A stretch of 64,000 nucleotides of DNA from Candidatus Aminicenantes bacterium UBA1061 (GTDB lineage: Bacteria > Acidobacteriota > Aminicenantia > Aminicenantales > Saccharicenantaceae): NCBI GenBank assembly GCA_002316315.1, contig DCDG01000040.1, positions 48,584 to 112,583 on the forward strand, read 5' to 3'. Below are positions 45,171 through 53,293 of this stretch, one piece after another (the stretch's first letter is position 1; every line of letters starts with the position of its first letter). The translations under genes were made by a program, and so were the position numbers. The notes under the pieces were generated by a model that searched no databases, had not been told where the DNA came from, and saw only the letters and a program-made list of their open reading frames with translations.

Positions 45171-45476
45171 AATATTTGGATTTTATCATTCTGACGCCTG
45201 GTTTTTAAAGCCGAATTTGTTTCTACCAGAAAATTTTTCAGGATTGAGGCGTTCGCCTGGGCCAGATAAAAATAGTTTTCAGTACCGAAAGCTGGAGGGC
45301 TGACAAAACCCATTCTGGCTATTGGAAAAAAGACTGTCTGTTTATCAATTAAGGAAAATCTGATAAGATTTAAAGCTAAACAGTCAGATTAGAGATTTTT
45401 AGCCAGGAGGCGAAAGCTTTTAAGTCATGATTTTTGTCAACATTACTCTTGTTTTCAGAGTGGGTAAAAAACTCTG
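45171..45476. promoter_or_regulatory. Divergent intergenic region with mutually exclusive hairpins before the VTT gene
   Basis: This 306-bp gap lies between divergent genes. Near its right end, CAGAGT (45456-45461) can pair with ACTCTG (45471-45476), directly before the ATG at 45477. Its AGAGT core can instead pair with the upstream ACTCT (45445-45449). The two stems share the same middle strand. They could gate translation, but the stems are short. No gene is visible in the gap. Confidence 0.35.
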
Positions 45477-46211
45477 ATGTCGGATCTTGATTTTCTTACC
45501 CAGTTACCTCTGAAAAAGACCAGAAGAGCCAGGCGGGCAAAGATAATTATTCTTTCGCTCGAAATTATCCTGGTAGTTGGACTGATGGTCTTCTGGATAT
45601 CCTCAAGTGCCATCAGACATAACAAAAGCCTTTGGGTCCTCTTCTTTTATTGTTTCCCATCAGAATTTCTGATTTCTTTTGTGCCCCATGAACCGGTCAT
45701 ACTATTTTTCAGCAAATATTATAGTGCCCTGACAGTGGCCGCGGTTTCTCTGGCCGGTACCGTTCTGGCCGAAGCTCTCGACTATTCAACTCTTAAGCTG
45801 GTAGAAGAGTTTAAGTTGCTGTCAAAAGCTAAGAAAAGCGGGCTGGTTGAAAAGCTGATTAATGCTTTTGGCCGCCAGCCATACCTGGCCCTCTGGGTTG
45901 CCGCTTTTTTGCCTGTTCCGTTTTACCCTTTTCGCTTTTTGACCGTTATGACCAATCTACCCCTGGCAGGTTACCTGGCAGTTATTGTTACGGCCCGCTT
46001 TCCGAAATTTTTAATTCTGGCTTTGATTGGACGGGTACTCAAGATACCGAACTTGATTATCGTCGGATTTTTCCTAATCATGATTCTGGCTGGCTATTTG
46101 CCAAGCGTAAGATTTAATAAAAAAAGGAAAAAAGCCGGAGCTCAGCACATGGAATCATCTCCGGCCCTAAGACCTGAGCAAGAGGAAAAGGCCACTGCCA
46201 GTTCAAGCTAA
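45477..46211 (+). CDS. VTT-domain (DedA/SNARE-associated-like) membrane protein
   Basis: This 244-residue protein has about six hydrophobic helices. The central region with KAKKSGLVEKLINAFGRQPYLALWVAAFLPVPFYPFRFLTVMTNLPLAGYLAVIVTARFPKFL has the basic loop, proline-rich helix and R-containing helix of VTT/DedA-like proteins. Members of that group scramble or move lipids or keep membrane homeostasis. The last 35 residues are charged and low-complexity. No Shine-Dalgarno is present; short hairpins abut the ATG. It precedes a lipid-kinase gene by 80 bases, which suits a membrane-lipid role. Confidence 0.75.
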   Translation: MSDLDFLTQLPLKKTRRARRAKIIILSLEIILVVGLMVFWISSSAIRHNKSLWVLFFYCFPSEFLISFVPHEPVILFFSKYYSALTVAAVSLAGTVLAEALDYSTLKLVEEFKLLSKAKKSGLVEKLINAFGRQPYLALWVAAFLPVPFYPFRFLTVMTNLPLAGYLAVIVTARFPKFLILALIGRVLKIPNLIIVGFFLIMILAGYLPSVRFNKKRKKAGAQHMESSPALRPEQEEKATASSS

Positions 46212-46291
46212 GTTTTTTGACAGACTGTTCAGGGCATGATATAAAATTAAGCTATCCAGATAAAATTGAAATATGTCCTGATTGACAAATA

Positions 46292-47251
46292 ATGGAAAGT
46301 AAGAATCGGCCAGATAAAAAAATTGTCTGCATCATCAATCCAGCGGCAGCTAATAGGCGCTGGAAAAGACGCCGGCATTTACGGGCTAAATTGATAGAGA
46401 GTTTGCCCGGGAAATGCCTGGATGCACCTGGCAGTAAAGAAGAAACAGTTGCCATGGCCAGAGCAGCCTGCCAGGAAGCTGAGCTGGTTGTAGCTGTCGG
46501 TGGAGACGGAACCATCGCCGATGTTCTCGAAGGCATTTTTGAATCTCCCCGCCGGCCAGAGGTAGCCCTTGGAGTTATTCCCTTCGGCAGCGGCAATGCT
46601 TTTCGAAAGTCCATTGGACTTCCCCGCCAGCCGTTTAAGGCCATTAAACATTTATTGGAAGGAGATGTCCTGACTGTCGATCTGATTCAGATAGAAGACA
46701 AGGTGGCTGGTTTTGCCAGTGTGGGTTCAACAGCAGCCGTAACGGGAGAAAAAATAAAACATTCGATTCCGGGGCTGATTGGCCATCTGCTGGCAGCCAG
46801 ACGGCTTCTGTTCTATAAAAGAGAAGAAAAAATTATTGAACTACATGATGGCCTGGACCAGCATGGCAATAAATTTGATTATTTGGAATTGTCTTCACAC
46901 TTTCTCGACGGTGTCATCGGCAAGTTCAATTATTTTGGTTATAGCTGGTTGGTGGCGCCCGAGGCCCGTCTGAATGATGGTTATCTTGACCTGGTCCTGT
47001 TTGAGATGTCTCCTCTTCTATATATTCTATGCTTCCCCCTGATTTACTTTGGTCTTCTTCAGAAAAACCTGCGACATTTCAAAGCTAAAGAAATAACTAT
47101 CAGGGGTCGGAACCTTGATGTTCAATACAACGGCGAGTATCTGAACAGCCTGAGTACAGTCAAAGCCAGAGTTTTGCCGGCCAGCCTCAAGGTCATGGCC
47201 AATGAGAAAAAGGCCAGGCGTTTCCTGGTCGAGACCGAAGATATTAACTGA
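46292..47251 (+). CDS. Diacylglycerol/sphingoid-base kinase family protein
   Basis: This 319-residue protein belongs to the DAGK catalytic (YegS/DgkB/LCB kinase) family. It has CIINPAAANRRWKRR at the N-terminus (nucleotide loop), VAVGGDGTIADVLEG (near residue 67) and VIPFGSGNAFRKSIGLP (near 90). The C-terminal beta-sandwich has VAPEARLNDGYLDLVLFE and VQYNGEYL. It phosphorylates a lipid alcohol such as diacylglycerol or a sphingoid base; motifs do not separate these. The neighbours (epimerase, CPBP protease, PAP2 phosphatase) also fit lipid chemistry. No Shine-Dalgarno is seen. Confidence 0.92.
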   Translation: MESKNRPDKKIVCIINPAAANRRWKRRRHLRAKLIESLPGKCLDAPGSKEETVAMARAACQEAELVVAVGGDGTIADVLEGIFESPRRPEVALGVIPFGSGNAFRKSIGLPRQPFKAIKHLLEGDVLTVDLIQIEDKVAGFASVGSTAAVTGEKIKHSIPGLIGHLLAARRLLFYKREEKIIELHDGLDQHGNKFDYLELSSHFLDGVIGKFNYFGYSWLVAPEARLNDGYLDLVLFEMSPLLYILCFPLIYFGLLQKNLRHFKAKEITIRGRNLDVQYNGEYLNSLSTVKARVLPASLKVMANEKKARRFLVETEDIN

Positions 47252-47389
47252 GATTAAACCAGGTCTAACCAGCGAAAAATTTTTGCGACTCTCATCAGAG
47301 GAAAGGATTACCAGGGCCTTTCTACTACCAGAAAAAATTGAACTCGACCGCTATTAAAACTATAATTTCGAGAGACTTGATTTTAAATC

Positions 47390-48415
47390 ATGAGTGCTGA
47401 GATGACAGTAGCGGTAACTGGCGGAACCGGTTTCATCGGTCAGGTACTGGTGGAAAAGCTGATCAGCCGGGGTCAGCCTGTACGATTAATAACCAGAAAA
47501 GGTGGTTCTGCCCATCCAGGCAGAAAATTACCTACAGAGAATGTTATAGCTGATCTTAACCAGGTTGACACTTTGAAGGCAGCTCTTAAAGGCTGCCATC
47601 AGGTTTATCATTTAGCTGCCCTGGCTAAAACTTTTGACCCGGAGCCAGAAAATTTTTACCGGGTTAATGTCAATGGCTTCCGTTCTCTCCTTGAGGCTTC
47701 TCTGGCTTCCGGCCTCCAGCGAGTGGTATTTGTCAGTTCCTCAGTAGTTAAAGGGCCAAGCTGCCAGGAACCGATTTCGGAAAGCAATCTGAGACCTGAT
47801 ATTCCTTTTTTTACCGACTACGAAAGAAGCAAAGCTCTGGCAGAAAAAATCATTAACGAGTATCTCGATAAGGGACTTGAAGTGGTCATCGCCAGGCCAA
47901 CGAGAGTTTATGGACCGGGCCCGCTGACCGAGGCTAACTCAGTTACTCGTTTAATTAAGGGCTATTTGAAGTACAGAATCTGCCTGATCCTTAACCACGG
48001 CCAGGAAATTGGCAACTATGTTTATGTGGATGATGTGGCTGAGGGACTGCAGTTAGTTATGGACAGAGGGCGGCCGGGAGAAGATTATATCCTTGGCAGC
48101 GAGAATGTATCTCTTAATGAATTCTACCAGCTCCTGGAGGAGGTCTCCGGGCGAAAAGCTCTCAAACTAAAAATACGCATTCCTTTAGCTCTGATGATAG
48201 CTAAGCTGGAGACTATTAAAGCCAGAAGTTTAGGGCTATATCCCCTTATTACTACCGGCTGGGTTAAGACTTTCCTGGAGAATTGGGCTTTTTCTCACCG
48301 AAAGGCTGCTGAAGAACTCGGGTATCAGCCGAGAAGCTTGCGGGAGGGATTGCATTTAACCTGTGAATGGCTCGGTTATTTAAATAGAAAGATGGGTCTG
48401 GCCAGAAATTTATGA
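47390..48415 (+). CDS. NAD-dependent epimerase/dehydratase (extended SDR)
   Basis: This 341-residue Rossmann-fold protein has the nucleotide motif VTGGTGFIGQ (residues about 8-17), VYHLAALAKT (near 72), VVFVSSSVVKG (near 115), the active-site YERSK (near 144) and ARPTRVYGPG (near 168). Extended SDRs act on nucleotide sugars, dihydroflavonols or, in bacterial ceramide synthesis, on 3-ketolipids. The substrate is not readable. A second ATG at 47402 is an equally possible start. The stop overlaps the next start by 4 bp. Confidence 0.9.
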   Translation: MSAEMTVAVTGGTGFIGQVLVEKLISRGQPVRLITRKGGSAHPGRKLPTENVIADLNQVDTLKAALKGCHQVYHLAALAKTFDPEPENFYRVNVNGFRSLLEASLASGLQRVVFVSSSVVKGPSCQEPISESNLRPDIPFFTDYERSKALAEKIINEYLDKGLEVVIARPTRVYGPGPLTEANSVTRLIKGYLKYRICLILNHGQEIGNYVYVDDVAEGLQLVMDRGRPGEDYILGSENVSLNEFYQLLEEVSGRKALKLKIRIPLALMIAKLETIKARSLGLYPLITTGWVKTFLENWAFSHRKAAEELGYQPRSLREGLHLTCEWLGYLNRKMGLARNL

Positions 48416-49116
48416 GTAAAACATTATTAGCTAATACTCATAGAAAGACAGCTTCTATTCTCCTGTTGACTCCTTTTTTGTTAACCTTTTATAGCTATTT
48501 TGGCCTGCCAGCTTTTTATGACGTCAATTTGGTCAGCTGCTTTCGGCCTTCCTATTTATCTGGTTTTTACCGGAATTTTTATAATTTTCTGGCGGCTTTT
48601 GTCCTCTTTCTGCTGATTCCTGGCCTGCTTATCAAACTTGGTTTCAAAGAAAAGCTCAAAACCTACGGCTTCCGGGCAGGAGATTATAAATTTGGTCTGA
48701 AGGCTGTAGTTTTTTCACTGCCGGTCGTTCTGCTGGCTTCATGGCTGCCCAGTCGTCAGCCTGATTTCCAGCATGAATACTCTGCCTTTCTGGATAACCC
48801 GCTCTCCTTCCAGGCTTTTATCATCTACGCTGCGGCTTTTTTCCTGTATTACGTGACCTTTGAGTTTTTCTTTCGGGGTTTTCTTCTTTATGGCCTGAAG
48901 CCAGCTGTCGGTCGCTTGAATAGTTTGTTGATTCAGGCTATCCCCTGCTGTCTGGTTCATATCGGCAAACCTTTAAATGAAGTTCTGGCTGCCATTATCG
49001 CCAGCCTGATTTTTGGTTATCTGGCCCTGCGAACTGAATCAATCTGGTATGGGGTGGTCATTCATTGGCTGATCGGGACTTTTCTGGTTCTGTTTATTGG
49101 ACTTGGGGCGGGCTGA
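48412..49116 (+). CDS. CPBP-family intramembrane metalloprotease-like protein
   Basis: This 234-residue protein has about seven transmembrane helices. The family motif appears as FEFFFRGFLLYGL (Glu151 and Arg155; the usual first Glu of the EExxxR motif is Phe here). CLVHIGKPLNEVLAA (His and Glu, near residue 183) and the last motif VIHWLIG follow. CPBP/CAAX-like enzymes cleave membrane proteins or act in peptide maturation. Loss of one Glu may weaken catalysis. It is coupled to the epimerase by ATGA overlap, and its tail overlaps the PAP2 gene by 23 bp. Confidence 0.85.
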   Translation: MSKTLLANTHRKTASILLLTPFLLTFYSYFGLPAFYDVNLVSCFRPSYLSGFYRNFYNFLAAFVLFLLIPGLLIKLGFKEKLKTYGFRAGDYKFGLKAVVFSLPVVLLASWLPSRQPDFQHEYSAFLDNPLSFQAFIIYAAAFFLYYVTFEFFFRGFLLYGLKPAVGRLNSLLIQAIPCCLVHIGKPLNEVLAAIIASLIFGYLALRTESIWYGVVIHWLIGTFLVLFIGLGAG

Positions 49117-49981
49117 AGTTTTTGGCTTTCTTTCTATCCATCAGACCAGCAGCAGCAATAGCCAGTAAGCCAATGATTATCCCAGCCAGGATGTCAACTA
49201 CATAGTGATATTGCCCATAAACAGTGCTGAAGAAAAAAAGTAAAATCAAAGGAAAAACAAACCAGAAAGTCCGGTGGCCAGCTTTAAAGGCATAATAAAT
49301 CATAACTGTCCCGGCGGCGCAGTGGGCTGAAGGAAAAGAACCTCCTCGATACTGGCCCCAGATTTCTACCTTGTTCATCAGCCCGCGGAAAAAGTAACCT
49401 GGAGCCGGCTTGATATCGGGGATATAAAACCTCGGGCTGTAAGCAGGGAAAATAATAAAGAGTATGAAGCAAGCCAGATAAGCCAGGCCCAGGCTGAAAA
49501 TATACAGGTTAGATTGTTCCTCGCCATTCTGTTTGAAAAGCAAGTAAGCCAGGACCACGACCAGCGGCAGATAGGCGACATAGGCTAGTATCAGGAGTTC
49601 CGTTAGCCATGGCCGGTAAAGGCTACTCACCCACTCATTGGGGCTGATGCCAAAAATACTTGCATCCAGGCGAGCCAGCCACGGGTCACGGGGATTAGAA
49701 GTAACCAATGCAACCAGACTGCCAGCCAGTTTATATAGATAAGCATAACCAGCCAGCGGCGCAGCTTGCAGCCAGAATTCGAGCTCAGGCTTCGACTGAT
49801 ATTTCTGTCTCCAACCAGGCAAGTTCAAAAAAAATAAAATAATCAGCAAATTGAACGGTAGAAAATAAATTGACCGGCTCCGGTGCAAAAAATAATCAAT
49901 GACCGCCAGTAAAGAGAAAAACACAAGTGTATAAACTACCAGCCGCTCGCCATCAGTCTGATGGCTGACTTTTAACCCCAC
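49094..49981 (-). CDS. PAP2-superfamily membrane phosphatase (AUR1/IPC-synthase-like)
   Basis: This 295-residue protein with about six or seven helices starts at a GTG preceded by GGAGGACAGGA. The motifs RGGSFPSAHCAAGTV (near residue 218) and YGQYHYVVDILAGIIIG (near 260) form the PAP2 active site with both His residues. The layout, with active-site motifs late and several helices first, resembles AUR1/inositol phosphorylceramide synthase-type PAP2 proteins more than simple phosphatidic acid phosphatases. It may dephosphorylate lipid phosphates or transfer headgroups. It converges on the epimerase-CPBP pair. Confidence 0.85.
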   Translation of the reverse strand: MGLKVSHQTDGERLVVYTLVFFSLLAVIDYFLHRSRSIYFLPFNLLIILFFLNLPGWRQKYQSKPELEFWLQAAPLAGYAYLYKLAGSLVALVTSNPRDPWLARLDASIFGISPNEWVSSLYRPWLTELLILAYVAYLPLVVVLAYLLFKQNGEEQSNLYIFSLGLAYLACFILFIIFPAYSPRFYIPDIKPAPGYFFRGLMNKVEIWGQYRGGSFPSAHCAAGTVMIYYAFKAGHRTFWFVFPLILLFFFSTVYGQYHYVVDILAGIIIGLLAIAAAGLMDRKKAKNFSPPQVQ

Positions 49982-50014
49982 TCCTGTCCTCCAGTCAGCG
50001 ATTGAACTCTCTGC

Positions 50015-50419
50015 CTAACCCTTTACAGCTCTAATTTCAATCTTTGGCGGCTGGAGTAAATGAGCCTTAACGGCGCACTGGTCAGCCGACTTAACCACTG
50101 CCTCCCGGTATTTATCTGGAAAACCCTCCGGCAGATGTATATCTATTGTGATATTTTCTATCAATTTGGAATTCGGGCTTTTCTCCGCTGACATGGTTAG
50201 ATAAACTCCATCGGCTTGAATCTGGCGTTGCCTTAAAAAGGCCAGAACAAAGAAACCCGCACAGGTAGCAATAGAGATCAGAAATAGTTCAAGAGGAGTC
50301 GGGGCTGAGTCCTGACCGCCGGCTGAAACAGGTTGATCGGTGGTAATTAGATGGCCACGACATTCAGCTTTTACCTGGAAACCCTCACCAAAGGTTACCC
50401 TGATGTCTTTATTGTTCAT
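50015..50419 (-). CDS. OsmC-family peroxiredoxin-like protein
   Basis: This 134-residue protein has the OsmC layout: PTPLELFLISIATCAGFF with the first reactive Cys (near residue 53) and SADQCAVKAHLLQPPKIEI with the second Cys (near 115). Such proteins reduce organic hydroperoxides with a Cys pair. The residue spacing favours the YhfA-like branch, whose role is less clear. The Shine-Dalgarno GGGAGG supports the start. It lies 33 bases upstream of the PAP2 gene on the same strand, possibly in one transcript. Confidence 0.92.
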   Translation of the reverse strand: MNNKDIRVTFGEGFQVKAECRGHLITTDQPVSAGGQDSAPTPLELFLISIATCAGFFVLAFLRQRQIQADGVYLTMSAEKSPNSKLIENITIDIHLPEGFPDKYREAVVKSADQCAVKAHLLQPPKIEIRAVKG

Positions 50420-50540
50420 AGAAAACCTCCCTGATGATATTTAGAAGATTTATTTTACACTATAATCAAGAGGGGGCAATAGCTATCCTGCCGACCAGAT
50501 ACTCTTCCTCTCCCTTTTCTTCCCAGATTTACCCATCGAA

Positions 50541-50572
50541 ATCACCTCTGCAGGTGATGACTCCGTTTTTTT
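50541..50572 (+). terminator. Terminator-like hairpin in the leader of the first beta-barrel gene
   Basis: ATCACCT (50541-50547) pairs with AGGTGAT (50552-50558) around a ctgc loop, followed seven bases later by a T7 run (50566-50572). It sits 41 bases before the ATG at 50613 in a region divergent from osmC, so no plus-strand gene needs ending here. It may be an attenuator. Confidence 0.45.
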
Positions 50573-50612
50573 CTTAACTTATTCTAACTGCATATTCTGT
50601 CAGGAGGTTTAG

Positions 50613-51227
50613 ATGAAAAAAGGACTCAGTTATTGTTTGGTAGCTGCTTTTTTGTTTCTTTTGTTTTCCCCTTCCATCTTGAGAGCCGATGTCCAATTTG
50701 GATTCAGGCTGGGTGGTAACTCCGCCAAGCTAACGGGAGATGACCTGAAGGATTTTGAAGCTACAGTCAAAAGCAAAGTTGGTTTTGTGGGTGGTGTTTT
50801 TGTGGCTTTTAATCTGGGCAAGATGCTGACTATTGAACCTGAGATTCTTTACACTATGAAAGGTGGTACTGTCGAAGGCGAATACGGCGAAAAAATCTCC
50901 GCTGATTATCTGGAAATTCCTCTTCTCATCAAAGTTAAGCTTCCTTTACCTGGAATAAAGCCAGTCGTTTTTGTCGGACCGGCAGTTGGATTCAAACTAA
51001 AGGAAAAATATGAGCTTAACGGCGAAGAAATACCGCTCGAGGAGAAAATTCTAAAAAATAATGATTACGGAGCTATATTTGGGGCAGGAGTTGATATTGG
51101 CCGTCACTTTATGATCGATGTCCGCTATAGCCTGGGCTTACAGAAAATTATAACAGCTATTGAAGACGACACATCACCGGACATAAAAAATGGCGTCTGG
51201 TCAGCCACCATCGGCATCGCCTTTTGA
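50613..51227 (+). CDS. Outer-membrane beta-barrel protein (OmpA/PorT-like small barrel)
   Basis: This 204-residue protein has AGGAGG before its ATG and a signal peptide (MKKGLSYCLVAAFLFLLFSPSILRA). The mature part has alternating beta strands of a small eight-strand barrel: GFRLGGNSAKLTG, GGVFVAFNLGKMLTIEPEILYTMKGG, YLEIPLLIKVKLP, GAIFGAGVDIG, and a terminal strand ending in IGIAF. The closing Phe is the usual barrel-assembly signal. The function is unknown. It is similar in plan to the next gene, so the two are probably paralogues. Confidence 0.88.
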   Translation: MKKGLSYCLVAAFLFLLFSPSILRADVQFGFRLGGNSAKLTGDDLKDFEATVKSKVGFVGGVFVAFNLGKMLTIEPEILYTMKGGTVEGEYGEKISADYLEIPLLIKVKLPLPGIKPVVFVGPAVGFKLKEKYELNGEEIPLEEKILKNNDYGAIFGAGVDIGRHFMIDVRYSLGLQKIITAIEDDTSPDIKNGVWSATIGIAF

Positions 51228-51308
51228 GCCGGTGGCCGAGTACTGAGTTGCCTGCTCAGGGAAATAGCAGGTGACTGTTTCTTTATTTGCGTAGGTTCGC
51301 CTAAAGCC

Positions 51309-51329
51309 TCACTCTTCGGACGAGAGTGA
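51309..51329 (+). terminator. Hairpin downstream of the first beta-barrel gene
   Basis: A 7-bp stem TCACTCT (51309-51315) with AGAGTGA (51323-51329) lies 82 bases past the stop. There is no T-run after it, so it is a weak terminator candidate or a 3'-end stabiliser. Confidence 0.3.
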
Positions 51330-51473
51330 CCTCTCTATATAAATTTCAATAAACAGAACGTCAGGCCAAGCCGGCACCAGCAGCCTGATCTTCATCTAAG
51401 AAGGTGCTTATCAGCTCGCAACCATAGGTATTAGATGTGAGTTTATGTTAGTATAAATACCATGGAGACGAAA

Positions 51474-52145
51474 ATGAAAAAAACAACCATCTCTTTTCTG
51501 ACCCTTTTTTTCATTCTAATCTTAGCTTCTCAAGCCCAAGCTCTGGTTGATTTTGGAATTAAGGGCGGGATCAATAATTCGAAGATATTGTTCAGCCCTT
51601 CGGATCGCTTCTCCAATCAGAGTTACCTGCAGGGGGCGACTTTTGGCGCTTTTTTGACCGTTAATCTCGGGCCAATTGGCCTGCAGCCAGAAGTTCTTTA
51701 TTCGAGGCGTGGCCTGGATTGTCAAGTGCTAATAACGCCACCAATTGCAGCTGACAGCTCTGCTTATTTTGCGCCTTGTGCAGCCAGGCTGGACTATATT
51801 GAAATCCCGCTTTTAGCCAGACTCAATATAATACCTTTAGGTCCAATTAAAGTTTACGCCTTTGGCGGTCCTTCCTATGATATTCTACTGAAGGCCAATC
51901 TTGACATCACCACTGGTGGACAGACTGATACCGAAAATATTAAAAGTGATTTAAAGAATTCATCTCTGGCTATTGTTGGCGGCCTCGGAGCTGATCTAAA
52001 AATACCTCTGCTCTTCAGGGTGACACTCGAAGCCCGCTATCATTACAGCCTTGATAACATTCTATCTGACACTTCCAGATTACTGGAGATGACTGACAAG
52101 GCCAGAAACAGCGGTTTTTCTATTATGGCTGGCATCAGCTTTTAG
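51474..52145 (+). CDS. Outer-membrane beta-barrel protein
   Basis: The ATG at 51474 has GGAG six bases upstream (this GGAG overlaps an earlier in-frame ATG at 51462). The signal peptide runs MKKTTISFLTLFFILILASQAQA. The mature 200 residues have barrel strands: FGIKGGINNSKILF, GAFLTVNLGPIGLQPEVLYSRRG, RLDYIEIPLLARLNI, VEARYHYSL-like and a final SIMAGISF ending in Phe. The order IGLQPEVLYS then YIEIPLLARL copies the preceding protein, so they are paralogues. The function is unknown. Confidence 0.88.
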   Translation: MKKTTISFLTLFFILILASQAQALVDFGIKGGINNSKILFSPSDRFSNQSYLQGATFGAFLTVNLGPIGLQPEVLYSRRGLDCQVLITPPIAADSSAYFAPCAARLDYIEIPLLARLNIIPLGPIKVYAFGGPSYDILLKANLDITTGGQTDTENIKSDLKNSSLAIVGGLGADLKIPLLFRVTLEARYHYSLDNILSDTSRLLEMTDKARNSGFSIMAGISF

Positions 52146-52221
52146 CCAGTTAAGCTTATTATTGGATTCCAGCTGTCTAACAGAGTCCACAAGAGATGAG
52201 GAATTACCTTTATTGTTTAAG

Positions 52222-53145
52222 CTAATAAGCAACTAAGAAGAGGGCATCTACGGCTTTTTCCGGAAAATAGCTGCCCCGCAGACGCCTGATATCCTCCATC
52301 GAGGAAATCTCCTCCGGCCCAATTCTAACTTTACCCTGCTGTTTGAGCTTAATATAAAGCTCGGCCAGAGCAATGATAGAAGCTCCCAGGGGGATGACCG
52401 CCAGGCTTTTTTCCAGTTCGGTAGCTTTCTGGCGGTAATGAACAAAATAAGTCTGGAGAATAGGCTGAACCTCATCCAGAATAAGAGCTGCTGTCTTGAG
52501 CATAATTTTTTCCCGGTCCGTTAGATTATTCTGAACAAAGTTCTCTTCGCTCATTAATTTAGAGGTCTGACTGAAAAGCGGCAGGAAATTTTGAAGCTCC
52601 TGAATATCGCTCAATAAAGCCGCTGATTTTATATTCTCCACCTCCGCTTTGTTCAATTCGAGAATTCCTGCAATTTTTCCAGCTAAATCGGCTATTTTTT
52701 CTGCCTGTGACTTGTCCTCTTCACCAACTTCTAAATATTTAAGAACTATAGCCAGAATGCCCAGATAAGCCCTTTTTAAATTTAAGACTTCCCTTTCGGT
52801 TCTCTCACTTAGCGTGCCGACAATCCAGGCAGTTAAAACCAGGAAAATTGCCCAGGAAATCAGAAAAAATAAATCATCCTGACCTAAAAGAAATTTGACT
52901 CCGATGACTTCATAGGAAAAAACCAGATATAACGCTTCAAGCAAAATGCAGGTGATGGCAATAAGAAGAGCACGTTTCCGGCCGAGGTAATAGCCAGAAA
53001 AAATTACTGGCAAGAAAAAGAAATTGAGTAAGATGAATTTATAGTGGACAAGAAGACCTGCTCCCAGAATAACCAGGATAATAATAATAGCAATAATTGT
53101 TTCCAGTTGTTTGCCTGATAAGCCCTTTTTTCCTGTCTCGGGCAT
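52222..53145 (-). CDS. Membrane protein with an inactivated HD-GYP-like domain
   Basis: This 307-residue protein has GGAGGG before the ATG, four transmembrane helices (about residues 14-112) and a helical cytoplasmic domain. That domain follows the HD-GYP pattern. It has a first helix RAYLGILAIVLKYLEVGEED, then KIADLAGKIAGILELNKAEVENIKSAALLSDIQ. The C-terminal half IPLGASIIALAELYIKLKQQG and GSYFPEKAVDALF align with the HD-GYP core. The metal-binding HD is replaced by Ser179-Asp180, and the GYP motif is not seen. It should not hydrolyse cyclic di-GMP and may bind a nucleotide or partner instead. Confidence 0.65.
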   Translation of the reverse strand: MPETGKKGLSGKQLETIIAIIIILVILGAGLLVHYKFILLNFFFLPVIFSGYYLGRKRALLIAITCILLEALYLVFSYEVIGVKFLLGQDDLFFLISWAIFLVLTAWIVGTLSERTEREVLNLKRAYLGILAIVLKYLEVGEEDKSQAEKIADLAGKIAGILELNKAEVENIKSAALLSDIQELQNFLPLFSQTSKLMSEENFVQNNLTDREKIMLKTAALILDEVQPILQTYFVHYRQKATELEKSLAVIPLGASIIALAELYIKLKQQGKVRIGPEEISSMEDIRRLRGSYFPEKAVDALFLVAY

Positions 53146-53293
53146 TTACCCTCCTCGCCTAGCTAAGAAACTTTTCAGCCTGTTTATATTGTTATCAACT
53201 TATAACACGATTTTAACGGTATGGTCAACACAAATAATATTTTCAAGCAACCAGAAAATCTATCCTTTTTTACCTATCTTTACCTTAATCCTA

